Assembly: GCF_024323335.1 (NCBI RefSeq)
Contig: NC_066583.1
Location: forward strand, 275,735,416-275,799,415
Reading direction: 5' to 3'
DNA length: 64,000 bases
Source of the DNA: Lathyrus oleraceus
Taxonomy: Eukaryota > Streptophyta > Magnoliopsida > Fabales > Fabaceae
Shown: positions 10,809 through 21,136 of the stretch, piece by piece
Layout of the letters: each line of letters opens with the position of its first letter
Position numbering within the stretch: the stretch's first letter is position 1
Notes under the pieces: model-generated
Databases searched by the model: none
The model's input: the letters and a program-made list of their open reading frames with translations, nothing else
Told to the model about the DNA's origin: nothing
Made by a program: the position numbers and the translations under genes

Positions 10809-11234
10809 AAAAATGTTGAAACAAACACAACAACATGCGCAAACATTTTTTTGGATATTACCGACCACCAAACTAAAATTAATTATAAAATATTAAAGTA
10901 ATTAGACATAAATTTAAAAACTAACATAATCATTTCTATTACATTAAGAAATTGAGCATATCTTCAGGGATCCATTGCTCGCAAAAAAAAAAAAATCATT
11001 TTCTTGAAGTATCAAGTATCTATTATAATATATTAAAATTGAATCTCGCACTATTTTATTAACATATCATTCACTTACTCGTCACATCACTAAAAATCTG
11101 ATATGACATTCTTCCAATACTATTATTTATCAACATCCATATTTTGACTCTTAAAGTATCAAAACAATCACCACTATTAACAATAATATTAATACAAATA
11201 ATAAATAATAATATAATATTTAGCTAATAATAAT

Positions 11235-11520
11235 GATAATATAATATAATATCTAGATACCACTATTAAAAATATTATTATTTATAAAATAAAAGAGAGA
11301 ATGTTCAATTAATTAATAAGAGAGATTCTGATCTAATTAATTAATTAATTATTTTTTTTTAATTTTATTATAATGTTATTATACTATTTTATTCTTAAAA
11401 TATAATATAATATCTAGATATCACTATTAAAAATATTATTATTTATAAAATAAAAGAGAGAATGTTCAATTATTAAAAATATTATTATTTATAAAATAAA
11501 AGAGAGAATGTTCAATTAAT
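11235..11520 (+). repeat. direct repeats of a 70-80-bp AT-rich unit
   Basis: The run AATATCTAGATA.CACTATT plus AAAAATATTATTATTTATAA and AGAGAGAATGTTCAATT is present at about 11242-11313 and 11405-11471. A third, shorter copy of its second half follows at 11473-11519. Confidence 0.85.
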
Positions 11521-11613
11521 CATTCACTTACTCGCTACATCACTAAAAATCTATTAAAACTTATTTTATTCTTAAAATCTTCAAATAATATTTTTTTGTT
11601 ACTATCAATAAAG

Positions 11614-12366
11614 TTTCTAATAATTATTTTACTAATACTTTTGAAAAAGAACGAAATATTCAAATTTTATATTAAGTAACCGATGATTTTATTCTTATTC
11701 TATTTATTTGGTTGAAAATTGTGTTTTAGTAGTAATTACTAACCTATTTAACTTTTTGTTTTTAGTTTTTAATATTATCATCATTATATTGTATATTAGT
11801 TACAATTTATTTTTGGTATAAATATTAGTTATACTCTTTTGATTATTATAAAAATTAATGTTTAGAAACGGAAGAGTTTTATGAAACGGTGAATGTAATA
11901 AAATTTTAAATTATAAATTCAGTCAAATGGATTTAATTTAATTTAATAGATTTTGTTTCAGTTATAAACTCAATCATGTGATCTTTGATTTTCTAATAAC
12001 CATTTTACTAATACTTTTGAAAAAGAACGAAGTATTCAAATTTTATATAAAGTAATCGATGATTTTATTCTTATTCTATTTATTTTGTTGAAAATTGTGT
12101 TTTAGTAGTAATTACTAGCATATTTAACTTTTTGTTTTTAGTTTTTAATATTATCATTATTATATTGTATATTAGTTACAATTTATTTTTGGTATAAATA
12201 TTAGTTATAAATTTTTAGTTATACTCTTTTGATTATTATAAAAATTAATGTTTAGAAAAGGAAGAGTTTTATGAAACAGTGTAATGAAAATTTAAATTAT
12301 AAATTCAGTCAAATGGATATAAATTAAATTTAATAGATTTTGTTTCAGTTATAAACTCAATAAGAT
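11614..12366 (+). repeat. tandem duplication with a 376-bp period
   Basis: TTCTAATAA..ATTTTACTAA begins at 11615 and again at 11991. The copies stay collinear through GAAAAAGAACGAA, GTTTTAGTAGTAATTACTA, TTTAGAAA.GGAAGAGTTTT and CAGTTATAAACTCAAT. They differ by scattered substitutions and short indels. Confidence 0.9.
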
Positions 12367-12418
12367 ATATGTGATCTTTGATTATTCTTCAACCGAATTT
12401 GTTTCACTTTTTTTCTTT

Positions 12419-12895
12419 AAATAGATAAATTCCTCTCACTTTCTCACTCACAAGTATCTTTTAGAACTTGATGCGTAACGACAAAAAATGAAATGAATTG
12501 GTGAACTATTCAACACTGATTAAAAAAATTGATTTTTTTATCTTTATCTAATCCAAAAGCTCTTGGAAGGTAAATAGATAAATTCTTCTCACTTTCTCCC
12601 TCACACATATCTTTTAGAACTTGATGCATAACCAAACAAAAAATCTGATGAATTGGTGAACTATTCAACACCGATTCAAACAAAAAAATTGATTTTTCTA
12701 TCTTTATCTAATCCAAAAGCTCTTGGAAGGTAAACAGATAAATTCCTCTCGCTTTCTCCCTCACACCTATCTTTTAGAACTTGATGCATAACTAGACAAA
12801 AACTGATATGAAATGGTGAACTACTCAACACCAATTCAAAAAAAAAATGATTTTTCTATATTTATCTAATCCAAAAAGCTCTTGGAAGATTTCAT
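12419..12895 (+). repeat. three tandem copies of a roughly 155-bp unit
   Basis: Copies begin at 12419, 12572 and 12732 with AAA.AGATAAATTC. Each holds CTTTTAGAACTTGATGC, GGTGAACTA.TCAACACC and TCTAATCCAAAAGCTCTTGG. Copies 2 and 3 are the most alike. Confidence 0.9.
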
Positions 12896-13405
12896 CTTTT
12901 TGTTTTACATCTACTCAAATCAAAATTTTGCCCATACTTTTTCGTATAAATTTTAATTTTTTGTTTTGGTCATATTCAAATTCATTTCATAAATATTATT
13001 TTTATCATGTTTAAATTCATTTCAGACTCATATTTATATTGTCTAACATAATTTTTAATTATTATTTTGTAGATTTTGCAATTTGACTGAGAGTTCAATC
13101 AGCCCCAACTCCTACAAATAACAATCTTAGAATGAAATTTGAAATACACGTTACAATCATTTGAAGCATCACAATTCTAAAAAATACAATACATATGTTT
13201 TCGTTATTTTTATTTTTTGTATTGATTTTTATTTTATTTTTTTGGTTTAATTTTTATTTATTTCTTTAGTATAAATTCTAATTATTATCTTAATTATATT
13301 TTATACTAAGAATTATTTTGATATATGTTGTTTGTTGTCTTTGTAGTAAAGATGCACATAAATTTACGGATCTTCAATTTGAAAGTTTACATAAATTTAC
13401 TCTCT

Positions 13406-13515
13406 TCAATTTGAAAACTATTTCTAACAATACTATAATTAGTGCATATAGATAATATTTAATTTTAATTTCTAACAATACCATAATTAATGTATATAGA
13501 TAATACTTAATTTTT
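13406..13515 (+). repeat. about 48-bp imperfect tandem duplication
   Basis: TTTCTAACAATAC.ATAATTA followed by ATATAGATAATA.TTAATTTT appears twice in direct succession. It is AT-rich and noncoding. Confidence 0.75.
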
Positions 13516-14677
13516 GTTTCAATTGTTATGAATTTTTATTTTTTATTTCTTTCTAATTGTGGCCAATAATAATCTATGATTCTATATTCATATTTAATAA
13601 TTAATGACTTATTAAAAAATTAGAATTTATTTCTCACTATTTTAATTATTCATCCATCCAAATTCTGACTCTATATAAAATGAAAGCTCCATTTTACAAT
13701 ATTAGTAACATTATCTACCATTCAAAATCTTAATTTTGTAGTTAGTATCATATTTAAAAAAATCAAGTTGAATCTCAATTTTTTACTATTTACTACGAAT
13801 TATCTATCGATCTAAATCCCAACCTATAATTAAGTACTACTAGAAATTTTGAAATTATATTTCTTACTTATTATTGATAATAATTATTTACAATTCCAAT
13901 TTCTAACTCAACAATTAATATAATATTAAAAAAATTTAAAGTGTTTTTTTCATTATTTTTTAGTACAATTATTATTACTTTGTAATTGTCAATCAATCAA
14001 TTATTCTCTTTAAATAAAAATAAATTAAACTAATTTATAAATTTAACCTTGAAATTGTTCTATTATCTATTATTCAATCATTAAAATCACTAAATTTTTA
14101 AGATACAAACTAATTGATAAAATTTAATATAATCCTTATAATATTTAAAATTACATCAATCTTTTTTATTACTCCTTAAAATTTAAGTTATTCTCAAATG
14201 TCCTAATAAACGCATATAATAGTTATTCAAATAAATTTACTAGAAAAAAATATCTATCAAAATAATCAATTGATTTTTTCTATTATTCTTAAAATTGAAC
14301 TTTTTTTTAAATATGTGTTTATAAAATAAAATAAAAACTAAATTTTATAATATTATTTAAAAAACTCATCTCAATAAAATTTAACTTATAATTTTCAAAT
14401 AGAACAACAAATATTTTAAATTATTTCTAATGTATTACTTTTAAATTATAATTACATATACATATTATAAATTAAACCATAAATTTTCAACTATAATTTA
14501 TAATTTATTATACAACAATGTCCTATAAATGTATTATTAAATTGAAATAATTGAAATTGAAAGGGTAATTCAATTGAATTAATGCAACTGTAAATATTAA
14601 AAATTAATGATAAAATAAAATTTAAATTTTATAATATTATTTAAAAAACCCATCTCAATCCCGCGCATCATGCGGGA

Positions 14678-15890
14678 CGTAAATTTCATAATAACCGATT
14701 TTTAGAATAGAATATGCATCAACCATTGCATTTCTGCAACATCAAAATAAATTCTAGTTTAATAGTGCAGAAGAGAACTTAAATAATATAGCTAAAACAA
14801 GAAAAGTGGTACCCCAACACTAGAAATTACTTCATTGAATCTTTTCAATTCATATAAAACCAAACTTACTCAAAAATAAATCTCAAGAATGGAGAAAATA
14901 ATAACATCATTTAAATTAGTATGCTACCTAAGTTTCTAACTTTACCACCCCTTAGTTATATCATATATTAGTTATAACATATATAGATCTATATAATCAT
15001 GAGTACACTAAATCAAGAACTAAATAACCCAATAAAGTTATATATAATCTATACAATCTCATTTAGTTAAATGTTCTGATACTGAAACATCAGAGCTATA
15101 CTCAAATGATTATGAGGGTTCAACTTATAAAAGACTCTCTTGTGATCGTGGCACTGCACCAAGAAACCAGCCAAGAGGCCTTTCAAAAAGTCCTAACCAC
15201 TGAACAACAAGAAAAGGAAAGAGAAAAAAATCATTAAGAACTTCAACTGATTAAATAAAGAATTTAAAAACCTAAACACAATGCCACTCAAGAATTTTCT
15301 TGATCAAGAAAAAGCTACATATTGGTCTTTGATGTAACTTGAAATAATGCAAGTGTATTATGAAGAAATATGGCCTTTTGTAAAAACTCATTGCGAAGAA
15401 TCCAAACTAACATGAGGATAAGGATGACTCAATTGTCATTTATAAAAATTTAACATCATGGTTGCCCTACTAATTAAAAAACACAATGCTGGAAGCCAGA
15501 TGAACAAAGCAAAACAAAAAGGCAAGGCAGCAAAAAGAAATAAGCACCAACAACCTGAAGACTTGATCTGATAGAAAATATTGCCAAGATGCCTAATAAC
15601 ATACCCTTTTCCATCACTAAACTGCTCTAAAAACTAGAAAATGCCATTGAAACGACTTTGTCCATCAACACATCTCAGTTTTGCGGTGCAAGAGGACCGC
15701 AAAACCCATACCATGGATATAACAAAAAATCCTGCAAATCCTCGAGTAAAGATGCTACCCACCAGACCAGAAAAAAAATATATAACACCCCAAATTAAGT
15801 CAAAAACATTATTTAGATTAAATAAAATAGATTGGAATTGTTTAACATAAATCAAATTAAATGTACCGGAAGCTTCTTCAAACTAATAAT
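14678..15890. other. gene-free AT-rich stretch
   Basis: No coding frame here shows a domain. TATAACACCCCAAATTAAG at 15780 resembles the start of a chromovirus LTR (compare 3482) and may be a scrap of one. The overlapping 69- and 73-codon frames near 15640-15855 have no recognisable content. A short hairpin (TTTGCGGT/ACCGCAAA) lies near 15680-15703. Confidence 0.5.
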
Positions 15891-16263
15891 TGTTGGAAAT
15901 AAATCATTTTTGTGTTTACAAAAAATGTGTGAAAATATTAAAGGCTCGAACAGAAATTTGATAGGTAGTAGAATTATTTATGGAAGAGAGAACTTTGTAC
16001 TTTTTACTTGATACAAAAGTGTATGATTACATCTCTATTTAAAGTACTCTAAGGAGAACTCTCGACACATTAATTTTAGAGTTCTCAACTCTAGACATTC
16101 AAAGAGTATTCTAGAAAATATTACAACCCTAAGAAATATCTATACACTCCAAATACTACAAGAGTTTTCTAGAAACATTACCAAAAGTTAACTAAGCCCA
16201 AACTAACTAAGCTCAAAAATCAAATAATAAGGTTAAGCTCAAATCAAGTTTAATATTTCAACA
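15891..16263 (-). repeat. 3' LTR of the minus-strand copia element, 373 bp
   Basis: In element orientation it starts TGTTGAAATATTAAAC at 16263 and ends GATTTATTTCCAACA at 15891, with matching TGTTG/CAACA termini. A purine tract (AAGTTTAAGGGGAA) abuts it on the internal side at 16264-16277. The partner 5' LTR is absent from the window. Confidence 0.85.
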
Positions 16264-16269
16264 TTCCCC

Positions 16270-18160
16270 TTAAACTTGATTTGTGACTCCAAGCATATCC
16301 CTTAGCTTCACGAAAGTTTTCAACTTGAGTGGCTTGGTGAAAATGTCGGTGGCTTGATCTTTAGACATCACATACTTCAACTTCACCTTCTTCTTCTCGA
16401 TGCATTCTCTTATAAAGTGGTAACGAGTGTCGATGTGCTTACTTCTTTCATGAAATACAGGATTCTTTGCAAAAGCAAGTGTTGATTTATTGTCAACACA
16501 TATTTTCATAGGATCTTCTTGTGGCATTTTAACTCTTTCAACAAGTTCCTTACCCATATTACATGAGAAACGCATGATGTGGTAGCGACATACTCGACTT
16601 CACAAGTTGACAGTATGATAATAGATTGCTTCTTTAAAATCCAAGTGAAAGCAACATCTCCCATAAAGAACATAAAATAAGTAGTGCTCTTTCTATCATC
16701 TAAATCTCCACTCCAATTGCTATCACTATAGCCAAAAATATCATAATTGTTAGAAGAGTAATAATGCAAACCAAAGTTTGTTGTATCTTTGATGTATCGA
16801 AGGATTCTCTTTTCCTCCTTGAAGTGAGTTGTTGTTGGAGCATCCATGTAGCGACTTATGATTCCTACAACATAGAGAATATCTGACCTTGTACTTGTCA
16901 AGTAACGTAGACTTCTAATCAAACTTTTGTAAAGAGTTGGATCCACAATCTCTCCATTTTCATGCTTACTCACCTTGCTGCCATATTCCATCGGGGTGCC
17001 AACTGGATTGACATCATCCATCTTGAACTTCTTTGGCATAACCTTCTTGGGTGATAAAATTTTTTTTGTCTTCTTGCTTTACTTTGATGCCGAGATAATA
17101 TGCCATGAGCCCCATATCTGTCATCTCAAATTCATTTGACATGTATTTCTTGAACTCTTCGAACATGCGTAGATTGTTCCCTATGAATATCAAGTCATCA
17201 ACATATAAGCACACAATCAAAATATCTCCACTTTGCGCTTTAATATAGAGTGCATGCTCATATGAACACTTCATGAAGTTCTTATCTTGAAAGTACTTGT
17301 CGACTCGAACATTCCAAGCTCTCGGTACTTGCTTGAGCCTGTACAACGCCTTCTTCAACTTCAAGACTTTTTCTTCTTGCCCTTTTACTTCATGGCCTTG
17401 TGGTTGCTCGATATAAACTTCTTATTCGAGAAAAACATTCAAGAAGGATGACTTCACATCCATTTGATAGATCTTTCATTCATTTTGGGCTTCCAAAGAA
17501 ATGACCAGTCTAATAGTTTCAAGACGAGCAATTGGGGGAAATACCCCATCATAGTCAATTCCTTGTCTTTGACTATAGCCTTTCGCCGCCAATCTTTCTT
17601 TGTATCTCTCCACGTCTCCTTTTGCATTATTCTTCTCCTTGTACACCCATCTTACTCTGATTTATTTATGTCCTCGTGGAAGTGTAGTAAGTTCCCATGT
17701 ATCATTCTTCGTGATTGACTTGATTTCTTCTTCCATAGCGTCTCTCCACTTTACATTTTCAACTGCTTCTTGATAGCTTAGAGACCCACATTCACCCAAA
17801 AGACAAAAGAGATTAATGTCGTTTCTATTTTCGGTTACCTCATAAAGATCTTGAATGCTCCTTAGTTGTGGCGTCCTCTCACTTGAGCTTGTTTCATCCA
17901 ACCTTGGTGTCGGTGAGGCCGGTGGTGTTATGTTCCTCTATCATTGGTTGTTCCATTTAGTCTTCTTCTTCAAAGTAAGAAAGAAAATCTTACATGTCTT
18001 CTTGAATACTTCAATCCCAACAATCTTCTTCTTCGAACTCCACGTCACGACTTATGACGATCTTTTCACTATTTGGATTATAGAGCTTGTACCCTTTGGA
18101 GTTTGAGTCGTAACCCATGAATACATACTTATCACTTTTATCATCGAGCTTTGTTCTCCT
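16270..18160 (-). pseudogene. copia integrase end, RT and RNase H remnant (downstream half)
   Basis: From 18160 leftward: KYVFMGYDSNSKGYKLYNP (end of the integrase region), then 17901-17662 with YQEAVENVKWRDAMEEEI and KNDTWELTTLP at the RT start, and a damaged stretch to 17364. The frame at 17364-17014 carries LKKALYRLKQVPRAWN and the catalytic YVDDLIFIG. The frame at 17039-16506 has RNase H signs such as GYSDSNWSGD and LSTCEVEYVA. The frame at 16575-16270 ends with CVDNKSTLAFAKNPVFHERS and the copia tail DQATDIFTKPL. At least two frameshifts and several stops separate the pieces. The enzyme would copy element RNA into DNA; this copy cannot. Confidence 0.85.
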
Positions 18161-19233
18161 TGTAAGAACAAGATTCTATGTCTACATTTCATCTCTAAGG
18201 TTTTGATGATAACAAAGGATGAAACAAATTTGTACCCTAACATAATTTATCTAAGTGTGCAGGACTCTAATAAAAAAAAAGGGTCAGCTAGACATACATC
18301 TGATATTCACGTAAGTCCAGAATGACCACTTAGAAGTTAGTCAAACAGAGGTTCTAACACTGAACAAAAGAAAGTGCACAAAGTTCTACATAGAGAAAAG
18401 AATCAGACGCTCTGAATCTGAACAATGCACTCAAGGATCTGATGACTTTACACTCAGGAGAAATCACTATCAAAAAGACATCAAGAACCTCTGAAATCCA
18501 TCAGCTTTCAACTATCTGAAGATACACACGCTGAACAAGAACATCTGAGCTCCGTGTACTCAGACTCAGAACGATAAAAATGACTTAGCTGCGAAGTCTT
18601 CCGTTTTTGGTATGAATCTATTTTTGGAAGAGATTTAACACTCTCTAAAATTTCTATGGAAAGGACAAAGAGATTAATAACATTAAAAGTCCATCATTGC
18701 CAAGATATCCATGAATGCCTCAACTAACGGTCTCTTTATGTAATCTTTATATAAAGGCTGAATCATCTTCATACAAGACAACGAAGCATACGAGAATACT
18801 GTAAATAATTCATAAATCTCTTTTATTCTTGTTCATTTTTGTTCACACGAGTTGTTGCTCTAAGTGTGAAATATCTTTGTTCTTATATTGTGTAACTATT
18901 GCTTACCTAGAAGCACTAAGCACATTATTGTATTTTCATTACTTGTTGAATATTCCTCAAGTGACTTGTCAAATCTGTAAACTTGAGAGGGCTAAGAGAT
19001 CTTTATCTTCTTAGACGCTCTTTATTGTAATCTTTCAAGATTAGTGTATTAAGTCCTTGTTAAAGGCGAAATCACCTTGGCCGGATGGACTGGAGTAACT
19101 TTGAATTTCAAGCGAACCAGGATAAACTTCTATGTTGCTAGCCTTATTTTTCGCGAGTGTTTTATTTGTAAAAGTTTTTAATTATCTGTGGAAACAATTC
19201 AAACCCCCCATTTCTTATTTTTCTCTACCTTCA
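18161..19233 (+). repeat. 5' LTR of SIRE-type element 1 (1073 bp)
   Basis: It runs from TGTAAGAACAAGATTC to TTTTCTCTACCTTCA, matching the 3' LTR end to end with substitutions and short indels. A TATA box (TATATAAA, 18748-18755) lies near the middle. A frame of about 60 codons near 18829 is present in both LTRs and is not a gene. Confidence 0.95.
18748..18755 (+). promoter_or_regulatory. TATA box in 5' LTR of SIRE-type element 1
   Basis: TATATAAA precedes AGGCTGAATCATCTTC. The same motif is conserved at 36628-36635 in the 3' LTR, so it is the likely transcription start signal of the element. Confidence 0.6.
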
Positions 19234-19235
19234 AT

Positions 19236-19247
19236 TGGTATCAGAGC
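19236..19247 (+). promoter_or_regulatory. primer binding site (initiator tRNA-Met type)
   Basis: TGGTATCAGAGC lies two bases after the 5' LTR. It is the standard plant Ty1/copia PBS, complementary to the 3' part of initiator tRNA-Met. Confidence 0.9.
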
Positions 19248-19305
19248 TACGACTCTATAATCAAACACTTAACAGTGTATAGAGATCCAACGTGAGAAAA
19301 ACACT

Positions 19306-20637
19306 ATGGTCAACACCAATGAAAGAGACAGTTACAATGCCAAACCTCCAGTATTTGATGGAGAAAAGTTTGATTATTGGAAATATAGAATCGAAAGTTT
19401 CTTTATGGGTTATGATGCTGACCTATGGAACATAGTTACTATTGGCTATGTACCTCATGTATATGATGCTGGTATTGCTATTGCCAGAAACAAAATGACT
19501 GATGACCAGAAGCGTGATTTCAAAAATCACCACAAAGCTAGAACAATATTGATGAATGACATTTCCTACAATGAATATGAAAAAATCACCAACAGGGAAA
19601 CTGCTAAAGAAATACTTGACTCCCTAAAGATGACCCACGAAGGCAACTCACGAGTTAAATAGACAAAGGCTCTGGCTCTAATTCATAAATATGAAGCCTT
19701 CAAGATGGAGGACGACGAAGCTATAGAGGTGATGTTTTCTAGATTTCAAAATTTAATTGCAGGACTCAAGGTTCTGGACAAAGGATACACAACTGCAAAT
19801 TATATCAAAAAGATTGTCAGAAGCTTCCCAAAGAAGTGGAGACCTATGGTCACTGCATTGAAACTATCAAAAGATCTGAACAACATAATCTTGGAAGAAC
19901 TCGTCAGCTCCCTCAGGAGTCATGAGATAGAACTTAAGGAAGATGATCCCCAAAAGAAAAGCAAATCTGTAGCTCTGAAGTCCAGATCTGAGAGACTTAA
20001 ACCAGAAAGGAACAAAGCCCTCCAAGCTGAAGAAGATAATGAGGACTCTGAAAAGGATGATTCGGATGATGAAGAAGAGTTATCCCTTCTAACCAGAAGA
20101 GTAAAACAACTTTGGAGAAAAAGGAATAACAACTTCAGAAGACCAAGACCCAAAGGAGATCGCTTAGAATCAACTTCTAGAGGCAAATCAAACAAAGAGG
20201 TAACATGCTATAAATGTAAAGAACCAGGTCACTATAGAAACGAATGTCCAAAGCTTAAGAAAGAAAGCTCCGGAAGAGAAGGATTCAAGAAAAGTTCCTT
20301 CAAAACTAAGAAGGGACTCATGGCCACCTGGGATGAATCTGAATCTGATGCCTCAGAATCAGACTCTGAAGAAGAACAAGCAAATGTGACATTCATGGCT
20401 ACTACATCTAGAAGCTCATCAAAAAGAGAATCTGATCCTGAAGAGGTATTTTCTGATCTTTCTCGCCCTGACCTTGAATCCTGCTTATCTGAGTCTCTAA
20501 GCTCATATCAGAAACTTCGACAAAAATTTAAAGCGTTAAAAAGGGTCCTTGAAGGAACCATTGAAGAATGTGATAAGCTCGAGATAAAAGTTTCTGAGTT
20601 AAAAGATGACATTCTGATTTTGGAAAGAGAAAAATAA
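19306..20637 (+). pseudogene. gag of SIRE-type element 1
   Basis: The ATG at 19306 opens MVNTNERDSYNAKPPVFDGE, the usual start of SIRE gag, followed by DYWKYRIESFF. A TAG at 19660-19662 interrupts the frame, which then continues unshifted with KALALIHKYEAFKMEDDEAI, the VLDKGYTTANYIKKIVRSFP..WRP capsid motif and a CCHC knuckle CYKCKEPGHYRNEC near 20206-20247. An acidic Ser/Glu-rich tail follows. A TAA at 20635-20637 ends the open part, though homologous sequence (QYLKLEEALCQAP, YEKAFQKFL) continues to about 20800. Gag packages element RNA in cytoplasmic particles. Confidence 0.9.
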
Positions 20638-21136
20638 TCTTCAAATAAACAATATTTAAAACTTGAAGAAGCTTTATGTCAAGCCCCACAAACTTCTAAC
20701 ACAATTATTTATGAATATGAAAAGGCTTTTCAAAAGTTTCTAAAAAATGGGATAGAAAGAAGCAGAATGACCTCTATGATTTATGGAATCAGTTAGAATC
20801 AGAAAAGAGGAATAAGATATGATTATGATGAAGACAAACAAATATCTTCTGCAGATGATAAACCTAAATCCCCATTTTCTTATCACTACACACATGCACA
20901 AACACAAAATTTTACTAATCTAGAAAACCCAAAGTTTCAAGAAACTCTGGGAGAACTAATCACAAAGGACCCAAAAGATTCTGGGTACCAAAGGATAAAA
21001 TAGTTTGTGTTGTAGATAACTTATGCAGCAGAGTTAAGACACCAATCATGGTACCTGGACTCTAGATGCTCGTGACACATGACGAGAAGAAGTCATATGT
21101 TCCAAAGCCTGGAACTTAAAGATGTTGGCTTCGTAG
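20638..21136 (+). pseudogene. gag tail and protease start, SIRE-type element 1
   Basis: After the gag stop, decayed sequence leads to WYLDSRCS followed by a stop and HMTRRSHMFQSLELKDVGF at about 21047-21131. The aspartic protease motif is normally DSG followed by CS.HM. Here the Gly codon reads Arg, and the Arg codon after CS has become TGA. Both look like C-to-T or G-to-A changes. The protease would cut the gag-pol polyprotein. The sequence breaks at 21137, where the Ogre-type LTR is inserted, and resumes at 25984. Confidence 0.82.

Larger units (their letters stand above)
11019..14677 (+). mobile_element. possible non-autonomous Helitron remnant (AT-rich)
   Basis: The block is extremely AT-rich and has no coding frame. 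It opens with TCTATTATAATATATTAAAA after an A, as plant Helitrons often do. It ends near a GC hairpin at 14659-14677 (TCCCGC, loop, GCGGGA) that resembles the subterminal hairpin of Helitrons. The expected terminal CTRR about 10 bases beyond the hairpin is not seen, so the call is tentative. Helitrons make no target duplication, so that cannot help. Confidence 0.3.

Noticed and set aside
15634..15855. Overlapping 69- and 73-codon frames on both strands
   Set aside because: No recognisable domain, no sign of a gene structure, and within decayed repeat sequence.
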